Shown: positions 22,072-33,959 of the stretch, one piece after another | How the letters are laid out: each line of letters begins with the position of its first letter | Numbering within the stretch: position 1 is the stretch's first letter | NCBI RefSeq assembly: GCF_945859685.1 | Contig: NC_079149.1 | Coordinates: 126,382,065-126,446,064, forward strand | Source of the DNA: Eupeodes corollae | Taxonomy: Eukaryota > Arthropoda > Insecta > Diptera > Syrphidae | Length of the DNA: 64,000 nt | Direction of reading: 5' to 3' | Program-made: the position numbers and the translations under genes | Notes under the pieces: model-generated | What the model saw: the letters and a program-made list of their open reading frames with translations, nothing else | The model's database searches: none | Told to the model about the DNA's origin: nothing

Positions 22072-25000
22072 CTACCCAATATCAAGTGCCGATTGAAGCC
22101 ACCAAAACTGGTTCTCCTGCTTCACCCTATCAGTTCGGTCCCGTTCGGACACAGCCCTACTGAACCGAAGGAGCTCTGCTCCGCCTTGTGCCATGACGTC
22201 CCGATTGTACATGAGTCGCCTATCCACGGTTCTTCGTCTGACGTGGTAGATTAACGGAACTGCCAATCTATCCTGTATCAGACCGCATCTATCTAAAAAG
22301 AGGAATGCCTCTGGGGGAATGAAGCCGCTCAAGCGTGCACTCTCAAAATACTCGTCGTTCGGATAGAACGCCCCGAAAATTAAATTGTTGGTCGAAGACA
22401 TAGCTCTTGCAATGTGACCTCGAACGAGTTTTATCACGAAATTGTCAATTCTGTTGATTCGAGCCCCGTTGTATAGGACCTCGTTGGAATAGTAATGTAC
22501 ATAAGAAGATTCGGCTGTTCGATATAAGCCGGTACAGCGTCGTAAACACTGCCGCTCGAACACCCGGAACTTCTCCATCTGGGAAGGGGCAACGTTGAAC
22601 CACACAGGACAACCATACACGATCATTGGCCGTATGAGGGCCATGTAGCAAATTACCTTCACTCTGGGGTCAAGCCGACTGCTAAAAAACAGCCGTTTCG
22701 TCAGAGCGAAGGCTCCTCTGGCCCTGGTCAGAGCAGCATTTATATGTCTGTCGAAATATAAATACTGATCTAACCAGATACCGAGGTACTTCACTACACT
22801 TTTGCTCGCTAATGGCTGCCCGTGAAGATCAACGATGACCATCTTGCGCCAATTCTTGCACGTATCCCTCGTGGCCCCAGCCAACGGAGTCCGGAACAGA
22901 ATTGTCTCTGACTTCTGGACATTTATTTTCAGTTTCCAGTCGTCGCAATATCGCTGAATCTTGTCGAAATCACGCTGCAAGAGAATTCTAATAACCTCAA
23001 CCTTTCGGGCTGTTCTGTACGCAATTAGATCGTCGGCGTACGCAATTGCCTTTGTAAGACTACCTATCAGATCGCTGGTGTAAATGCTGAAGAGAATCGG
23101 CGAATTCACCGCTCCCTGTTGAAGACCATTTTTAATTGAGAATGTTGTGGTAGAAGTTACATTGCCACTTTTGACAACAAACTTTCTACCGTTAAGCATA
23201 TCATAAAGTATATACAACAATGGCTTGCTAATGCCAAGCCTGTTCAATTTTAGATAAAGACCCTCTAACCATACGGTGTCAAAGGCCTTTTCCAAATCAA
23301 CCAGGACAGCACCTGTGCATTGTTGTTTTGATTTATTCCATTGGATATCAGAAACGAGTTTAGACGCAGCATGAATTGTGTCATGACCCGCCTTGAACCC
23401 GAACTGATTATCCGGAATTATTTTGTTGTCCGCAGCCCACTTAGTCAGAGCCCCATTAATGATTTTTTCGAAAACTTTGCTGATGCTCGGAAGAAGACTA
23501 ATCGACCGAAGATTTGACGGGTTGGAGTTGTCCTTTCCCTTTTTCGGGAGAGGATGAACCACAGCAGTCTTCCAATGCACTGGATAATATGCATTATTCA
23601 GTGCATTGTTGAAGAGTGTGGTGTAAATGTCAATTGCTTCCGTCGGTAAATGTCTTAGTACAACGTTCGATATACCATCGACACCTGCTGACTTTTTATT
23701 TTTTATTGAATTGAAGATGAGCTGAAGCTCAACCTTCGTCACTAACAAGGGACTTGGTCCCGTTTGCTCGGCGATTATGGCATTTGCCAAGGAATCGTCA
23801 TTGAACCGCATGAAACCGCGGTTCTCAGATCGCCATTGTGTCATATCATTTCGAAGGTAAAAGTGATTAAGTAGGGCTCTGTTTTCCAGGTCGTGGTTGG
23901 GGCGAATGCTAACATTCACCTTGTACACTTGCTGGAAGGCAGCTCCCACCGCCTCCACTTTTTCCTTCGGATCTTCAATTATGTAAAAGTCATCGTCAAA
24001 GATGGCTTCTTCTGGATCTATTTGCGCTGTCATGAGTACGTCTCTGTTTTCTTCGGTTCTTTGGAGTTTCAGACTCGGGAGGTCATTGTCGTTCTTTTTC
24101 CTGAATATCTTGTTGATTTTAGGGAACATACTAGGGTCACTAGAATTAACTGACCGGATCTTGCGGTCCCAGTACTTGTTAATTGACAGCCTGTAGTTCT
24201 CCTTAATCAACAGATTGACATTTTTTATTGACGACTTCAGTGTCCTAACCTCCAAGTCGTGTGGGTCTGTAAGTCGTCTGTACAAGTTTTTGAGTCTTGT
24301 CAGTAAGCCACTCTTGTGCCTACGTAGTGCGTCAATAGTCGCGTTTCTGTAAGCGTCCATTTGGTCCCGTTCTTTGTACTTTGGGATTGTCCGTTCCATC
24401 GTTCGTTTTATTGTTTCGTCCATCTGTTGTAAATGTTGGTCAATTTCTGTATTTGTCAGGTTTCTGTTGTTTGGTGGGGCTATGTCACTCGAACGAAGTT
24501 CTCTCGCTAAGGCGTTGGTGAAACGAGGCCAACGCATCTTACTGTAATTGTAAGAGTGCGTTGCAACGTATTCCTCCAACTCCACGCGTTCGTTCGGAAT
24601 CTGCATTACAGCAGTCAGTCCGCAGTGATCACTGTCGTACTCGACTGTCTGTAAGCAGTTTCAAGGGTGATTACCCACTTTGTCTGTTACTGTCAGTCTA
24701 GTGTCGTACAGCAAAAGATCCAGAAAGGAGCCGCTTCTTGGATACGATGGCTTTTCGGTAGCCAGCAGGTCGACGCCATATTCAACGCTGTAAAGATTCA
24801 TCAAATTAAAAAGATGATTACCTCTGGGATTACTATGTTGATTTCCCCAATCTTCATGTTTTGCGTTCAAATCACCGGCCAAGATGAAATAGTTTTCTTC
24901 CAAGCTCAGTTTCAGTTCCCTAAAAAGAATCTCGAGTTCTGAAGCAAAGTAAGTAACCTGCGGAGCTCCAGCCGCATAAGCCGCAATCATATACATCCGC

Positions 25001-25332
25001 TTCCCTTGAGTGAGAGAGATGCATACAACGCAAACTTCTAGCGTCTTGAGCTTTCGCAATTCATTGTTGTATATGACTTTATAATTAATGCCTTTTCGTA
25101 TAAAGAGAGCGACACCACCCCCTTGAGTGGAGTCGGGCCGGTCTCTTCTTGCGATATTGTAATTTTTATGAGTCAATTTGTGTTTGTGGTTTAGCTTAGT
25201 TTCGCTAGCCATAAACACATCGGGACTGTAGTCTTTCAACAATTGGAACATATTGGCTCTTCGTTCAATCCTTATCAGTGAATTTACATTCACAGCTAGG
25301 ACTTTAAGGCGCGTCTCCGGCAGCGCGCCCAT
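22072..25332 (-). pseudogene. ORF2: endonuclease-reverse transcriptase, one in-frame stop
   Basis: ORF2 nicks target DNA and reverse-transcribes its own RNA at the nick. Counting from the ATG at 25332, it is 1086 codons in a single frame. The apurinic-like endonuclease occupies about residues 1-240: NVNSL at 15-19, ETK with E44, GDLNAKHEDWG at 153-163, FLDLLLYD at 203-210 and the catalytic SDH at 234-236. A lone TGA at codon 224 (24661-24663) splits it; the frame continues unchanged on the other side. A linker leads to the RT: GVDGI near 551, LRSISLLPSISKVFEKI, motif A VDLEKAFD with D near 679, LQQGAVNSPILF, and YADD at about 765-768. The thumb has KYLGIWLDQYLYFDRHI and a C-terminal CRRCTGLYRT segment. 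There is no RNase H domain. The remaining length suits a Jockey-group ORF2. It is predicted inactive unless the stop is read through. Confidence 0.92.
24661..24663 (-). other. In-frame TGA nonsense codon in ORF2
   Basis: The minus strand reads ...AAT CAC CCT TGA AAC TGC TTA..., and the frame on both sides is the same. This is a single base-substitution lesion, not a frameshift. A CGA-to-TGA transition is the simplest origin (inference). It removes everything after residue 223, including the endonuclease SDH. Confidence 0.9.
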
Positions 25333-25781
25333 TATGGTCTAAATTGCGCCAGGCCAGGCAACAAAGAGTAGAGATGATCTACCCTTTTGCCTTGCTCCTT
25401 TATCTGACTTTGCAGCCCTGTTAGTTGACCTTGAATGCTCAACAACAAGGCTACAATGTCTGGCTGCACCTCTGGTGCCTTAGGCACAGGGGCCTTGGGG
25501 GCAACCGTTGGTGGAGCCTGTCTCGTATTCCCATTCCCTGACACCATTTGGGCGTAAGAGAATTTGGGATCCACGAATTTTTGTGTTGGAGCCTGTCGAA
25601 CTGTTCGACTTTTTTCGGCTTTTTGACTGGCCTGTTTTTGCTTCATTTCCTGGACCTTAGGGCAACCCCTATAGTTAGCCGGGTGCCCTTGGTTTCCACA
25701 GAGGACACACTTGAGCAGGGTCAAATCCTCAACCCGCTCCTTCCCCAGCTTGCATTCTCCTTCTTTGTGGGTTTCTCCGCA
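25332..25781 (-). CDS. ORF1 (gag-like nucleocapsid), 5'-truncated
   Basis: ORF1 of Jockey-type elements encodes an RNA-binding nucleocapsid protein that packages the element RNA and targets it to chromatin. Only the C-terminal ~150 codons remain. They begin inside a CCHC knuckle (CGETHKEGEC), followed by a second knuckle, CVLCGNQGHPANYRGCP. The tail is Pro/Ala/Gln-rich (APTQKF, PPTVAPKAPVPKAP) and ends in a short putative coiled coil (IQGQLTGLQSQIKEQGK). The frame is open to the truncation point, so no start codon can be assigned. The stop is TAA at 25332-25334; its last base is the A of the ORF2 start codon (TAATG), a stop-start overlap. Confidence 0.88.
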   Translation of the reverse strand, partial: CGETHKEGECKLGKERVEDLTLLKCVLCGNQGHPANYRGCPKVQEMKQKQASQKAEKSRTVRQAPTQKFVDPKFSYAQMVSGNGNTRQAPPTVAPKAPVPKAPEVQPDIVALLLSIQGQLTGLQSQIKEQGKRVDHLYSLLPGLAQFRP

Positions 25782-25783
25782 CC

Positions 25784-25795
25784 GGCGGATGTGAT
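25784..25795. repeat. 12-bp target-site duplication, 5' side
   Basis: Exact copy of 21436-21447, at the truncated 5' edge of the Jockey element. Nested within the tRNA-Val 5' half. Confidence 0.93.
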
Positions 25796-25815
25796 AACCA
25801 CTACACCACGGAAAC
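25784..25815 (-). tRNA. tRNA-Val(AAC), 5' half (interrupted gene)
   Basis: On the minus strand from 25815: acceptor strand GTTTCCG, then the A-box and D-arm (TGGTGTAGTGGTTATCAC), the 5' anticodon stem TCCGC and the first loop base C. The sequence then passes into the retrotransposon. The complementary 3' half, with anticodon and B-box, is 4.3 kb away at 21395-21435. With the A-box and B-box separated by the element, normal pol III transcription of the tRNA is not expected. Confidence 0.93.
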
Positions 25816-27480
25816 GATGTGTTATCACCTTAAAATGAAAATTAAATGCATCTTAAATTAAATTTTAAGATCACAAAAAGAAAATAAAAGGTAAATATGT
25901 AAGTATTATGTTAAAATAAAATCAAAAAAAAGTGGAATTGATCTTATGAATACAATTTTGACAGCTATACGTCAAAATTTGTCAGTAAGTCAGTATCTTG
26001 CCCTAAAAATATGTCATTTTAATCTTTCCTTAAAAACTTTAATCCTTTTTTTAAAAGTGATTGACAATTCATAAACTGTCAAATTGCCTACAATTTCCAT
26101 GATGACTACTTTGACGTAAAGCAAAACAAAATCATCCCAGTCTAAATGACATGTCCTTAGCCTATCATTTACTATCATTACTCTTTTCGTAACACCTTTC
26201 TTAATGTATAAAATGTCCATTTCCTCACTTCCTATAAAGAAACCCCCATTTTGCATTAAGCTGTCATGCCCGTCATAATATAAGTTCAACAACCTATTTA
26301 TTGTTTACTATTTCTCTCTGGATGGCGCTCAAAACGCATGCAATCGCAGCGCCACCGGCCGCCGCAGAGGACAATCCAATTAGTTGCACAAATGAGTTAG
26401 ACCTGCCATTATACTCGTAAATAGAGGTTTAAGTGCTTTCGTTTAAGTATAGCAATTGCTTTGAGATAGGGAAATTATTATATCTTTTCTACCCAGCCAT
26501 TCTCTCTGACATCTCAAAGGTGACGTGTTTCATTGTTTTACCCAGCACAGCACCACTCAGCATCATCTAGCAGCAACAGCAACATGGAGTTCACTCATTT
26601 CCGCATGTAATTATAAAATCCACTTATAATTATATGCATTGGATTAGATTTAACATCAATCCGCAATGGCACGGTCAAAATTATTATAAATTTCTTGTGA
26701 TGCGAGCAAAGGAATAGAAACAACTATAGACGCTAGAGGTATCTTTTAAAGGATCTCCAGCCTAACAATTTGTGATGTGTAATTAAGTCGTTAGCCATAT
26801 TTCCATTCTAAGTTTTGCCGAATGACTCTTCTGTAAAAGTGCCCGATGATGAGGGGAAAAACGTGAATCTAAGAAATTCACACGCGTATTCAACGAACCA
26901 ATCGTATAATTAACGCTTTCATTTGAAGTGGAAAGGTAAGGTAGTACACAGTCACTCTGGGGTCTGATAACTTACAACATTCTATAAAGGAGTACTGTCT
27001 TGAGCTACCAGTGTTAGGATATAGTTGCCACAGATCTAATTAAACGAACACGGAATATCAATTGAATCATGAAGTTGAGGTAGTTTCGGTATTTGCTTGT
27101 TGCGGTTTTGTGTTATGTACACCAAACGGCAAATAACGAGGATGATGGTTTTCCCAGCACTCGGTATACGTACATACGATCTGGGGGGCTGATTAGACAG
27201 TTCAATTGGAATCTAACTGCTTTTGGCCGTAAAGCTTGTTATGATTGCTGTTTCATGGTTATAGTTAAGGGGATAGGGTTGAATTTAAGTTAAACTTAAT
27301 ATTGACTCAGTAGAGAAATGTTTATGTAAATTATTTAATTTTGTTTTATATATTGTAGTATAATAAATTGAAGAAACCAAGTGTAAGAAGACCATTATAC
27401 TTGGTTTGCACTTCAACGATGGCAGCTACACATTATTTTATAGAATTGTTGCCAACTTCATTTTAAATATAAAATAACCG
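25816..27480. other. Intergenic DNA, no gene recognised
   Basis: TGTCA/TGACA words recur at 25960-26280. A G+C-richer patch near 26320-26590 (GCCACCGGCCGCCGCAG; CAGCAACAGCAACATGGAG) has no coding structure that I can support. The 92-codon minus-strand frame at 26014-26292 and the 66-codon frame at 27093-27293 have no recognisable motif. Confidence 0.5.
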
Positions 27481-29790
27481 CAGCCAACTTCATGTAAAAT
27501 AACGAAGATGAAGGTATTTGATTTCGAGAAGCCGACGCGTCGCGACGGCCATTGACGCCATTTTAAGATATTTCCTTGTAAGAAAAACTAAATTATACAT
27601 AAATTGAAACTGAAAATAAACTTTTGAACCAACTAAACTTATTTTGCTGTTAAAAAATACTAAGCGCACACTCAATGGAGAGAGGGGTTGATAGGAGGTG
27701 TCGGTGCACATTGGTTTTGAATTCCTGAATATTGCAATGGCTGGGAAAGGCAGAGTGTGGCAAGGCATTCCACATTCGCGTAGTACGGCTAAAGTACGAA
27801 TCTCTGTATTTGACAGTATGGCGTCGGATGTTGGGCTCGAGGGTATAATGATGAGCATTCCTAGAAGCACGAGTATTGCGGTGAGTTGTTTTAGGGGGAG
27901 GAATGCAACTGGCTGTTTCTCTCGACCATAAACCGTTAAAATAACTTGAATAGAGGGTGAGACAAGAAACTTTTCCACGATGTTCAAGCGACAATCAAGA
28001 TCAATCTAAATGCTCTACGTTCATTACTGTCCAAGAGGCTTAAATAAGTTGCAGGAGCATCAGCCCAGATATGGGAGTTATACTTAAGCTTTGGCCGTAT
28101 ATATGTTAGTCTTTTTAGCCAGAACATAGAGGGAGAAAAAACTGTTTGCATCGCCCTAGAAAACCTAGGAAGGTAGTTGGTGATACACATACCGAGATTA
28201 TCAAGAAGTTCAGTCTCCTCGATGCAAGTGCCATCTATGGATAATGGCAAGAGGAATTTATCTCACTTTAACGATACAAGGCAACATTGGCTTTTAGAAG
28301 CATTAAATTCGAAGCCAAATTGTAAATGCTGTTTAGGTCGAAATTTAATGAGCTTATCATATTTTGTTCCACATCCGAAGAGGGATTAGAGTCTGAAAAC
28401 GAATATGAAAAGAATATAAAGAATAAGAATACTATCGTCAGCGAAACAAAGTATTGGATTAGAAGTTGTAGACACGAGATCATCAATAAAAATTGAAGAA
28501 AGAGTGTTGGAGATAGAACAGAGCCCTGAGGCACACCAGTATTTATTATATGGACTCCAGATTTGAATCCATCCAATACTATTTGTATTGAATGATTCGA
28601 AGGGTAATTACTAATCCAATGAATGTGGGAGTCATGAAAACTGAAAGCACCCATTTTCGATAAAAGAGCCTGATACCAAACCCTACCAAATGCTTTTGAA
28701 ACATCAAGTGCAATAATCTTACTTTCTTCAAATCGATGTAAAGATTTGCTCCACTTTTCGGTGTGATGAACCATGAGATCACCGGTGAACCTATTGCTAT
28801 GAAAGCAGTAGCTTTAAGAAGCTTTCGATCTTCGAGATATTTCTTGAGCTGATAATTAATCACCGTTTTCATGTCCTTGGAAATAAGAGACGTAAGTGAA
28901 ATCGGTCGGTAGTTAGAGGGTGAGGAAGACCTCTTCAGAACAATAGTGGGGATACGATCTGGACCAGTGGATTTATGTATGTTAAGATCTTTTAGGACTT
29001 TCAGCAAAGCACGAGTGTGTAAAAAGATTGGCCTCATAAAGTCACTAACACGCTCGATGACAGGTTGAGTCATAACACTCACTGGCAGCTTTGAATTAGC
29101 GGCAAACTGCCTAGCAAAGAGATTAGCTTTCTCTAAAAAGCTAACAAATGGAGTGTCATTGACAACGAGCGTAGGAACCGAGGAAGAGGAAGAATTTCTC
29201 ATATTTTTTACAAATGACCAAAAATTTTGGCTTGCCATTTAATTACGGCAAAGTCATTGCTTGTTTGAACTCATTCCGGTTTTCCTCAGTTGTATTGGCT
29301 TTAAAACAACGGAAACTTAACTTCTTGACCCTAATAACCTCTTTACAGCTTGTATCGGTGATTCTTTTAACCCTATTCGGGATAAAAGTTCTAATTCCGA
29401 AGAGTATCAAACTTACATAGGTATGATCATATCAGCGCTGGCGTCAACGTCACTATCGAGGAAGCATAGTGACCACTTAAAAATCCTAAAGTAATTATTG
29501 AGACTCTCCCAGTTGGCTTTCTTGAATTGCCAAAAGGTTCTCTTAGGAGCTCTTTCTTTAACTGGAGGGTTTCGACACGAGGAATTTGCTGATATGACAT
29601 AACGGTCAGATGCACCTAGAGGAGATAGAACACCAATAGGTAGTATTCTTACATCAAATTCACGAGAAGTTGACAAGCAATAAAATTGAAAAAAGAATTG
29701 GTGCAGAGACTGATAAGCAACATCATTCCCTATGTATTTGAAAAAGCTATGGTGTGAAAAGAATAATAGCACCAAGTTATACCATTGAAT
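27481..29790 (-). pseudogene. Decayed CR1-like LINE ORF2, copy B
   Basis: Same family and strand as copy A (5641-7830), but it keeps the 3' end. From right to left it has an endonuclease end (around 29413-29650, LSPLGASDRYVI), then a linker with FVSFLEKANLFARQF. RT fingers follow (SPSNYRPISLTSLISK near 28880-28930), then KYLEDRKLL, motif A IIALDVSKAFGRVW and GVPQGSVLSPTLF (28560-28580). The YADD region is frameshifted. The C-terminal domain reads RNAHHYTLEPNIRRHT and WNALPHSAFPSHCNIQEFKTNVHRHL (27650-27994). Many stops and frameshifts make it non-functional. The N-terminal endonuclease half is lost; the right edge joins an LTR-element remnant at about 29790. Confidence 0.82.
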
Positions 29791-29956
29791 AAAGAAGTCA
29801 ATGTTTAAAGTTGAAGTGCAATGCTTATATTTCAATTTGTGTAATGAACTTATCCAACCCCTCATGAACCCTCAGCCCTGTCTCGTAAATGCTTACACGG
29901 GCCTCTGTCTCTACCCAGCATTAGTCTATTGTCTGCCGCTAAACATGGAAAATCTG
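29791..29956 (-). other. Leader fragment of an LTR retrotransposon (putative)
   Basis: Read on the minus strand this follows the tRNA-Tyr-type primer-binding site at 29957-29977, so by position it would be untranslated leader or the start of gag. No coding motif is visible in it. It is cut off at about 29790 by the CR1-like copy. Confidence 0.35.
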
Positions 29957-29977
29957 CAAATCCGGCTCGAAGGACCA
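29957..29977 (-). other. Primer-binding site complementary to tRNA-Tyr 3' end
   Basis: The plus strand contains AAATCCGGCTCGAAGGACCA (29958-29977), which equals the 3' end of insect tRNA-Tyr plus CCA. The minus strand therefore begins TGGTCCTTCGAGCCGGATT, the form of an LTR-retrotransposon minus-strand primer-binding site. The same 19-base word occurs at 60893-60911. In both places the DNA on the right (upstream on the minus strand) has AATAAA-type words expected of an LTR. The tRNA identification is from memory of the fly tRNA-Tyr acceptor arm. Confidence 0.7.
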
Positions 29978-30170
29978 TTTATTTAAATTTTATAAAATAA
30001 ACTCAAAAGAATTGAAAAATAAAACACAACACTATTTTTGACTTTGAACTACACACTTTTATTTCTTGTTGAGAATGAAGATGACAATTTGGAATGACGT
30101 TTCTATTGACATTTTTTGGATTGACATTTTGGAAGTTTTATAGGGGCTCATGTACATTTTATTAGGCGCG
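29978..30170 (-). repeat. Putative 5' LTR remnant
   Basis: Directly upstream (minus strand) of the tRNA-Tyr primer-binding site. It carries AAATAAAAGTG- and TTTTATTTTTC-type polyadenylation-like words. The outer boundary and the second LTR are not visible, so the extent is a guess. Confidence 0.35.
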
Positions 30171-33100
30171 TTCGATGACCGTTGTTGAGTAGCTCCGTGC
30201 GTTCAATAATTGAATACAAATATGTAAATATTGTAATGTAATGAGTGGAATGATTTATTTAATATTTGATGTATGTAATGACTACATGATGCATTTAACG
30301 AATACTCAATACACATACATCCACTAGTCAGAGTTGTGATATGTAAATAACATTATGCAAACAAACTTTACATAGTTGTATGTAATGATTCCATTCAATA
30401 TTTTAATTTATATAATGAATACATGACCTCTGAAATTACTCGTTACAAAAAGCTTGTAGTCATCACAGAAAACCTACGAAATTGATTAAGAGCTTTACTT
30501 ATTCAATGATATTTTTATGAAACTAGTCCCCAAATTCTTAATTGCCTACAAAAAAACCTTAAGTCAGTTAAGATTTCATTATGTAATGAATGCAGAAATT
30601 ACGCAAATAGTTTTAAATTTGATCCAACAAATCATTAGAAATTATTTAAAAACTTAAAAACAGTTATGAATTCATTAAGTGAAAGATTACAACTCTACCC
30701 CTTAAACTATTCTGAAGCAGGTTGATTTTTGTGTTGAAGTTATACAAATTCCCACAGATAGATTTCTGTATATAATTTTCCTGGAATTTATAATTTTCGA
30801 ATTAAATCAATACGTTGAGTTGTTGGACGAATGATTATACAAGAAAAAGTTGAATGACCTCATTTTCTCAAGTGGGTACTTAAGTAGGTATACGCTACCT
30901 ACCTTTTCTTATGATGCAGAACCATTTATCTATTTTTAAACTTCACAACAATAATTTTTAACTTCAACCTTAAAATAATTAAAACTTCAACTCCTGTGTG
31001 ACTTCTTCAACTACTAAACTACATTACAACGACGACAAACTACATTTTTACGTAGGTGCACAAAAATGCAAGCACTTGCATCCGATGTAGGTAAGATGTA
31101 CCTGCAAAACTAGAGTAGGTAGCCGCGTGTCGCCACACCACCGACCGCCAAGCTGCAGCAGTAGCAGTACCACAAAGAACTGCCAACCTGGGCTGATGAT
31201 GATGCACTCTTGTATACACCATCCAATTAACTGCGATCGTCAGTGCGATACGCCAACGTAAAATCTGCCGCTTTTGTAGGCTTTGCTTCTTTTTATAAAA
31301 ATGCTCTATGCACATCACAGATTGCATGTTGTCTTACTAGATGGCTCGTGTCTGACTTGGTGTTGTACGTCTTCGTCGGCCGGTCTTATTCTCATTGTCA
31401 CTGCGGTTTTGATAATGGGAATTGGTATTGCAGTGATTACTCATCTTCATCGTGAGTCGAGTGTCCTGATGATGTCCAGCAGAAGAGGTGCGATGCATAA
31501 GAATAGGTTCAGAAGGACTGGAGCTTATAAAGGTAGCATCAGGTACACCATGGTTTGTCACCTTTAAAACATTTCAACTACTCGCAATGCCTTCAATGAA
31601 CTTAATTCACGATTTCGACCTTTGTTTTAAGTTAAGTAAATTAAGGGGAAACAGTGGTGAAACTCATGTAAAGAAACATTTGAAGACCAAAAAGGTCACA
31701 TTGAACAGTGTAGCTAGAGAAACCCAACTTACACAAGGATCTAAACTTTGAGTTCAATCAGGTCAGGTTGACAGATCAATCTTTGTCCATTATTCCCGAA
31801 AATGTGGTAACGTTTTCACTGTCAGAAGTTAAACATTTTACGGATAAAGTTGATATGTGCATGGAATAAGACTGCATTGAAATGAATTGTTTTGATTGCT
31901 AAGTTCAATGTTGACACTGTTGAGGTGAATATAAAACGTGTTTAGAAGTTTTCATAATTGCATTCCTTAAAAAGCAAGTAAAAATATATTGTAACAAAAT
32001 GTCAAAGTTTCAAAAAACACAAAAGAGGAATCATTTATTAATTTTTCCATGACACTTAAAAACCCTTCGACGGAGTGAGGTAAATTTAAGTAATGTCAAG
32101 CAAATTTATTTTCCATTACATCTTCGGTATTCTTACTACACGCATTTCTTATTTCTAACAATAATTAAAAGCAATAAACAAAAAGACATAGACAAAAAGT
32201 ATTCCGATAGAGAACAAAGCAGAATTGTATATTCACCACAGCAGACACGTCAAAATCAAAGGAGGTAATAAATCACATTGCAATTTTAATAAAATTTACT
32301 TTTGACTTAGGGTTTACTTTTTTAGTGTATAACATTTGACAACTTTCAATATATGTTTCCCATGAAACGTTTAAATTGTCACTTGTCATTTTTGACAGGA
32401 ACATATTTACCTCGGAGAATAATTTAGATTTAAGGCGGATACCCACCTTCAGTTTCACTCCATAAATTTATTTTGGAAAAACAATTTACATTCTGGGTCA
32501 CTGCAATAGCTAGATTCAAATTATACAATCATCCCACTAAACGGTAAATGGGCCCCAGTTAGTTCTTAAATCACATCCAGCATCAGGTGAAAAAGTAGCT
32601 ATTCCCCTCACTCAGCTGGATCTTTGCCTATGAATACGTATTATATATAGGCAACAAGTGCACATGTAGTGCAAAATTACACCGTTTACTCCTGGTTCAT
32701 AATTCACCATTATAAACCAGTCACTGACAAGTGACAAGTGACTTTCAACAATTGTAAATTATTGCCAAATGGGAAATTTGAATATAGCCGAGGAGTAAGG
32801 CCACACAAAGCCGGATGGCATGGATTGTTCGTTTTCGTCAGTGATGGCGTCGTCGTCGCATATCGTTGGATTGTCGTCGTTGTCTTCTTCCTTAACTTCT
32901 TTTAACATAGTAGAAAAGAACGGATATGAAATTCAAATTTATTTGCAAATAAATTCCACCAACATGAAGCTATTGAAATCAAATATACGTACATTTTTTA
33001 GAGAAGAGAATCTAGAGAAGGAGACAGAGATAGAGCTTGAGCTATAGACCAAGCTAAAGCTATGGGTTAACCCAAAAGAAGATCGTGCGGCAGTGATTGT

Positions 33101-33959
33101 TAAATGATGCTGCTGAGTGCTGTAAAAGGTGCTGAAGACTACATTGAACAAGTTGGAAGGATTTATTGTTTTGGAGAGGTTGTGTTTTATCCTCCTTAAA
33201 GCTGATGCAGCATCAGCAGCACCACCGCCAGTGAAATCATATACACACCGGCATCATCGATGATGATGATGACGATGACGACCGCGACGCCACGGGACTA
33301 GCTCCAAATAGGCCATCCTAAAGAGGAAAAAGCAACTAATTTTATTAGCATATAAAGCGCAGTTCATGCACCATCTGTGCACAGGGCAAAAGATGTTTGT
33401 GGGTGCCCGCAAAAAAGGCCAAAAAAAGCACAATAAATAAAGTAAAAACCTTTTAGAGCTCACTTAGCCTTTGAACACTTAGAATTTAGAACCATTGAAA
33501 CCGTTCATGATGTCGGATTGTCTTAGCACCTTTTTTTGTTTGAGCTCACAAATGGATATTTTATTCAGTGCCTTAAACTCAAAGCTGCTTAAAGATGTGG
33601 CGACAAGATAAAATAACGCAAGGCAGATTTATTCGTTTTGGGGGTTATGTCAGACCTCCTGTGGGTAATGGCCCCTTTTTTACCCATAGATTTATGACTC
33701 AAAATGAGTTGTTCACGATGATGTTATTTTTGTTTTATTGGCTTATAATTTATTTTAATTTTCACAGCGGCAATAAAAACAATGCTTTTGGAGAAGTTTT
33801 CAGTTTCATCAATAATGAAAAGAGTTCATTAATTACTGAAAATATGTGCAAGCGTCCTTAGAAAATGAATTATGTGTTTATGACAATGACAATAATAAAA
33901 AGAAGCTTCTCATCTTTTCAAATATGATTATTCATACTTCATTTTTAAAAAAAGTGACT
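30171..33959. other. Intergenic DNA, no gene recognised
   Basis: The word TGTAATGA recurs at 30237, 30274, 30381 and 30582. A CpG-richer patch lies at 31080-31560, with overlapping frames on both strands of 70-95 codons and no domain. GAT/GTC trinucleotide runs occur near 32840-32890 and 33250-33290. None of this supports a gene by itself. Confidence 0.5.

Larger units (their letters stand above)
21448..25783 (-). mobile_element. Jockey-type non-LTR retrotransposon inserted in tRNA-Val
   Basis: A 4336-bp insertion read on the minus strand: 5'-truncated ORF1 (nucleocapsid-like with zinc knuckles), ORF2 (endonuclease plus reverse transcriptase), an A-rich 3' UTR and a terminal poly(A) (T15 at 21448-21462). 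It is flanked by a perfect 12-bp duplication of tRNA sequence. Truncation at the 5' end within a zinc knuckle of ORF1 is the usual result of incomplete target-primed reverse transcription. The only obvious lesion in ORF2 is one TGA codon, so the insertion looks recent. A decayed relative lies at 4452-5640. The clade call (Jockey) rests on the NYRGCP-type gag knuckle, the endonuclease and RT motifs, and the lack of an RNase H domain. Confidence 0.92.

Noticed and set aside
26014..26292. 92-codon minus-strand frame without low complexity
   Set aside because: Not recognisable as any family, and no splice or promoter context; not enough to call a gene.
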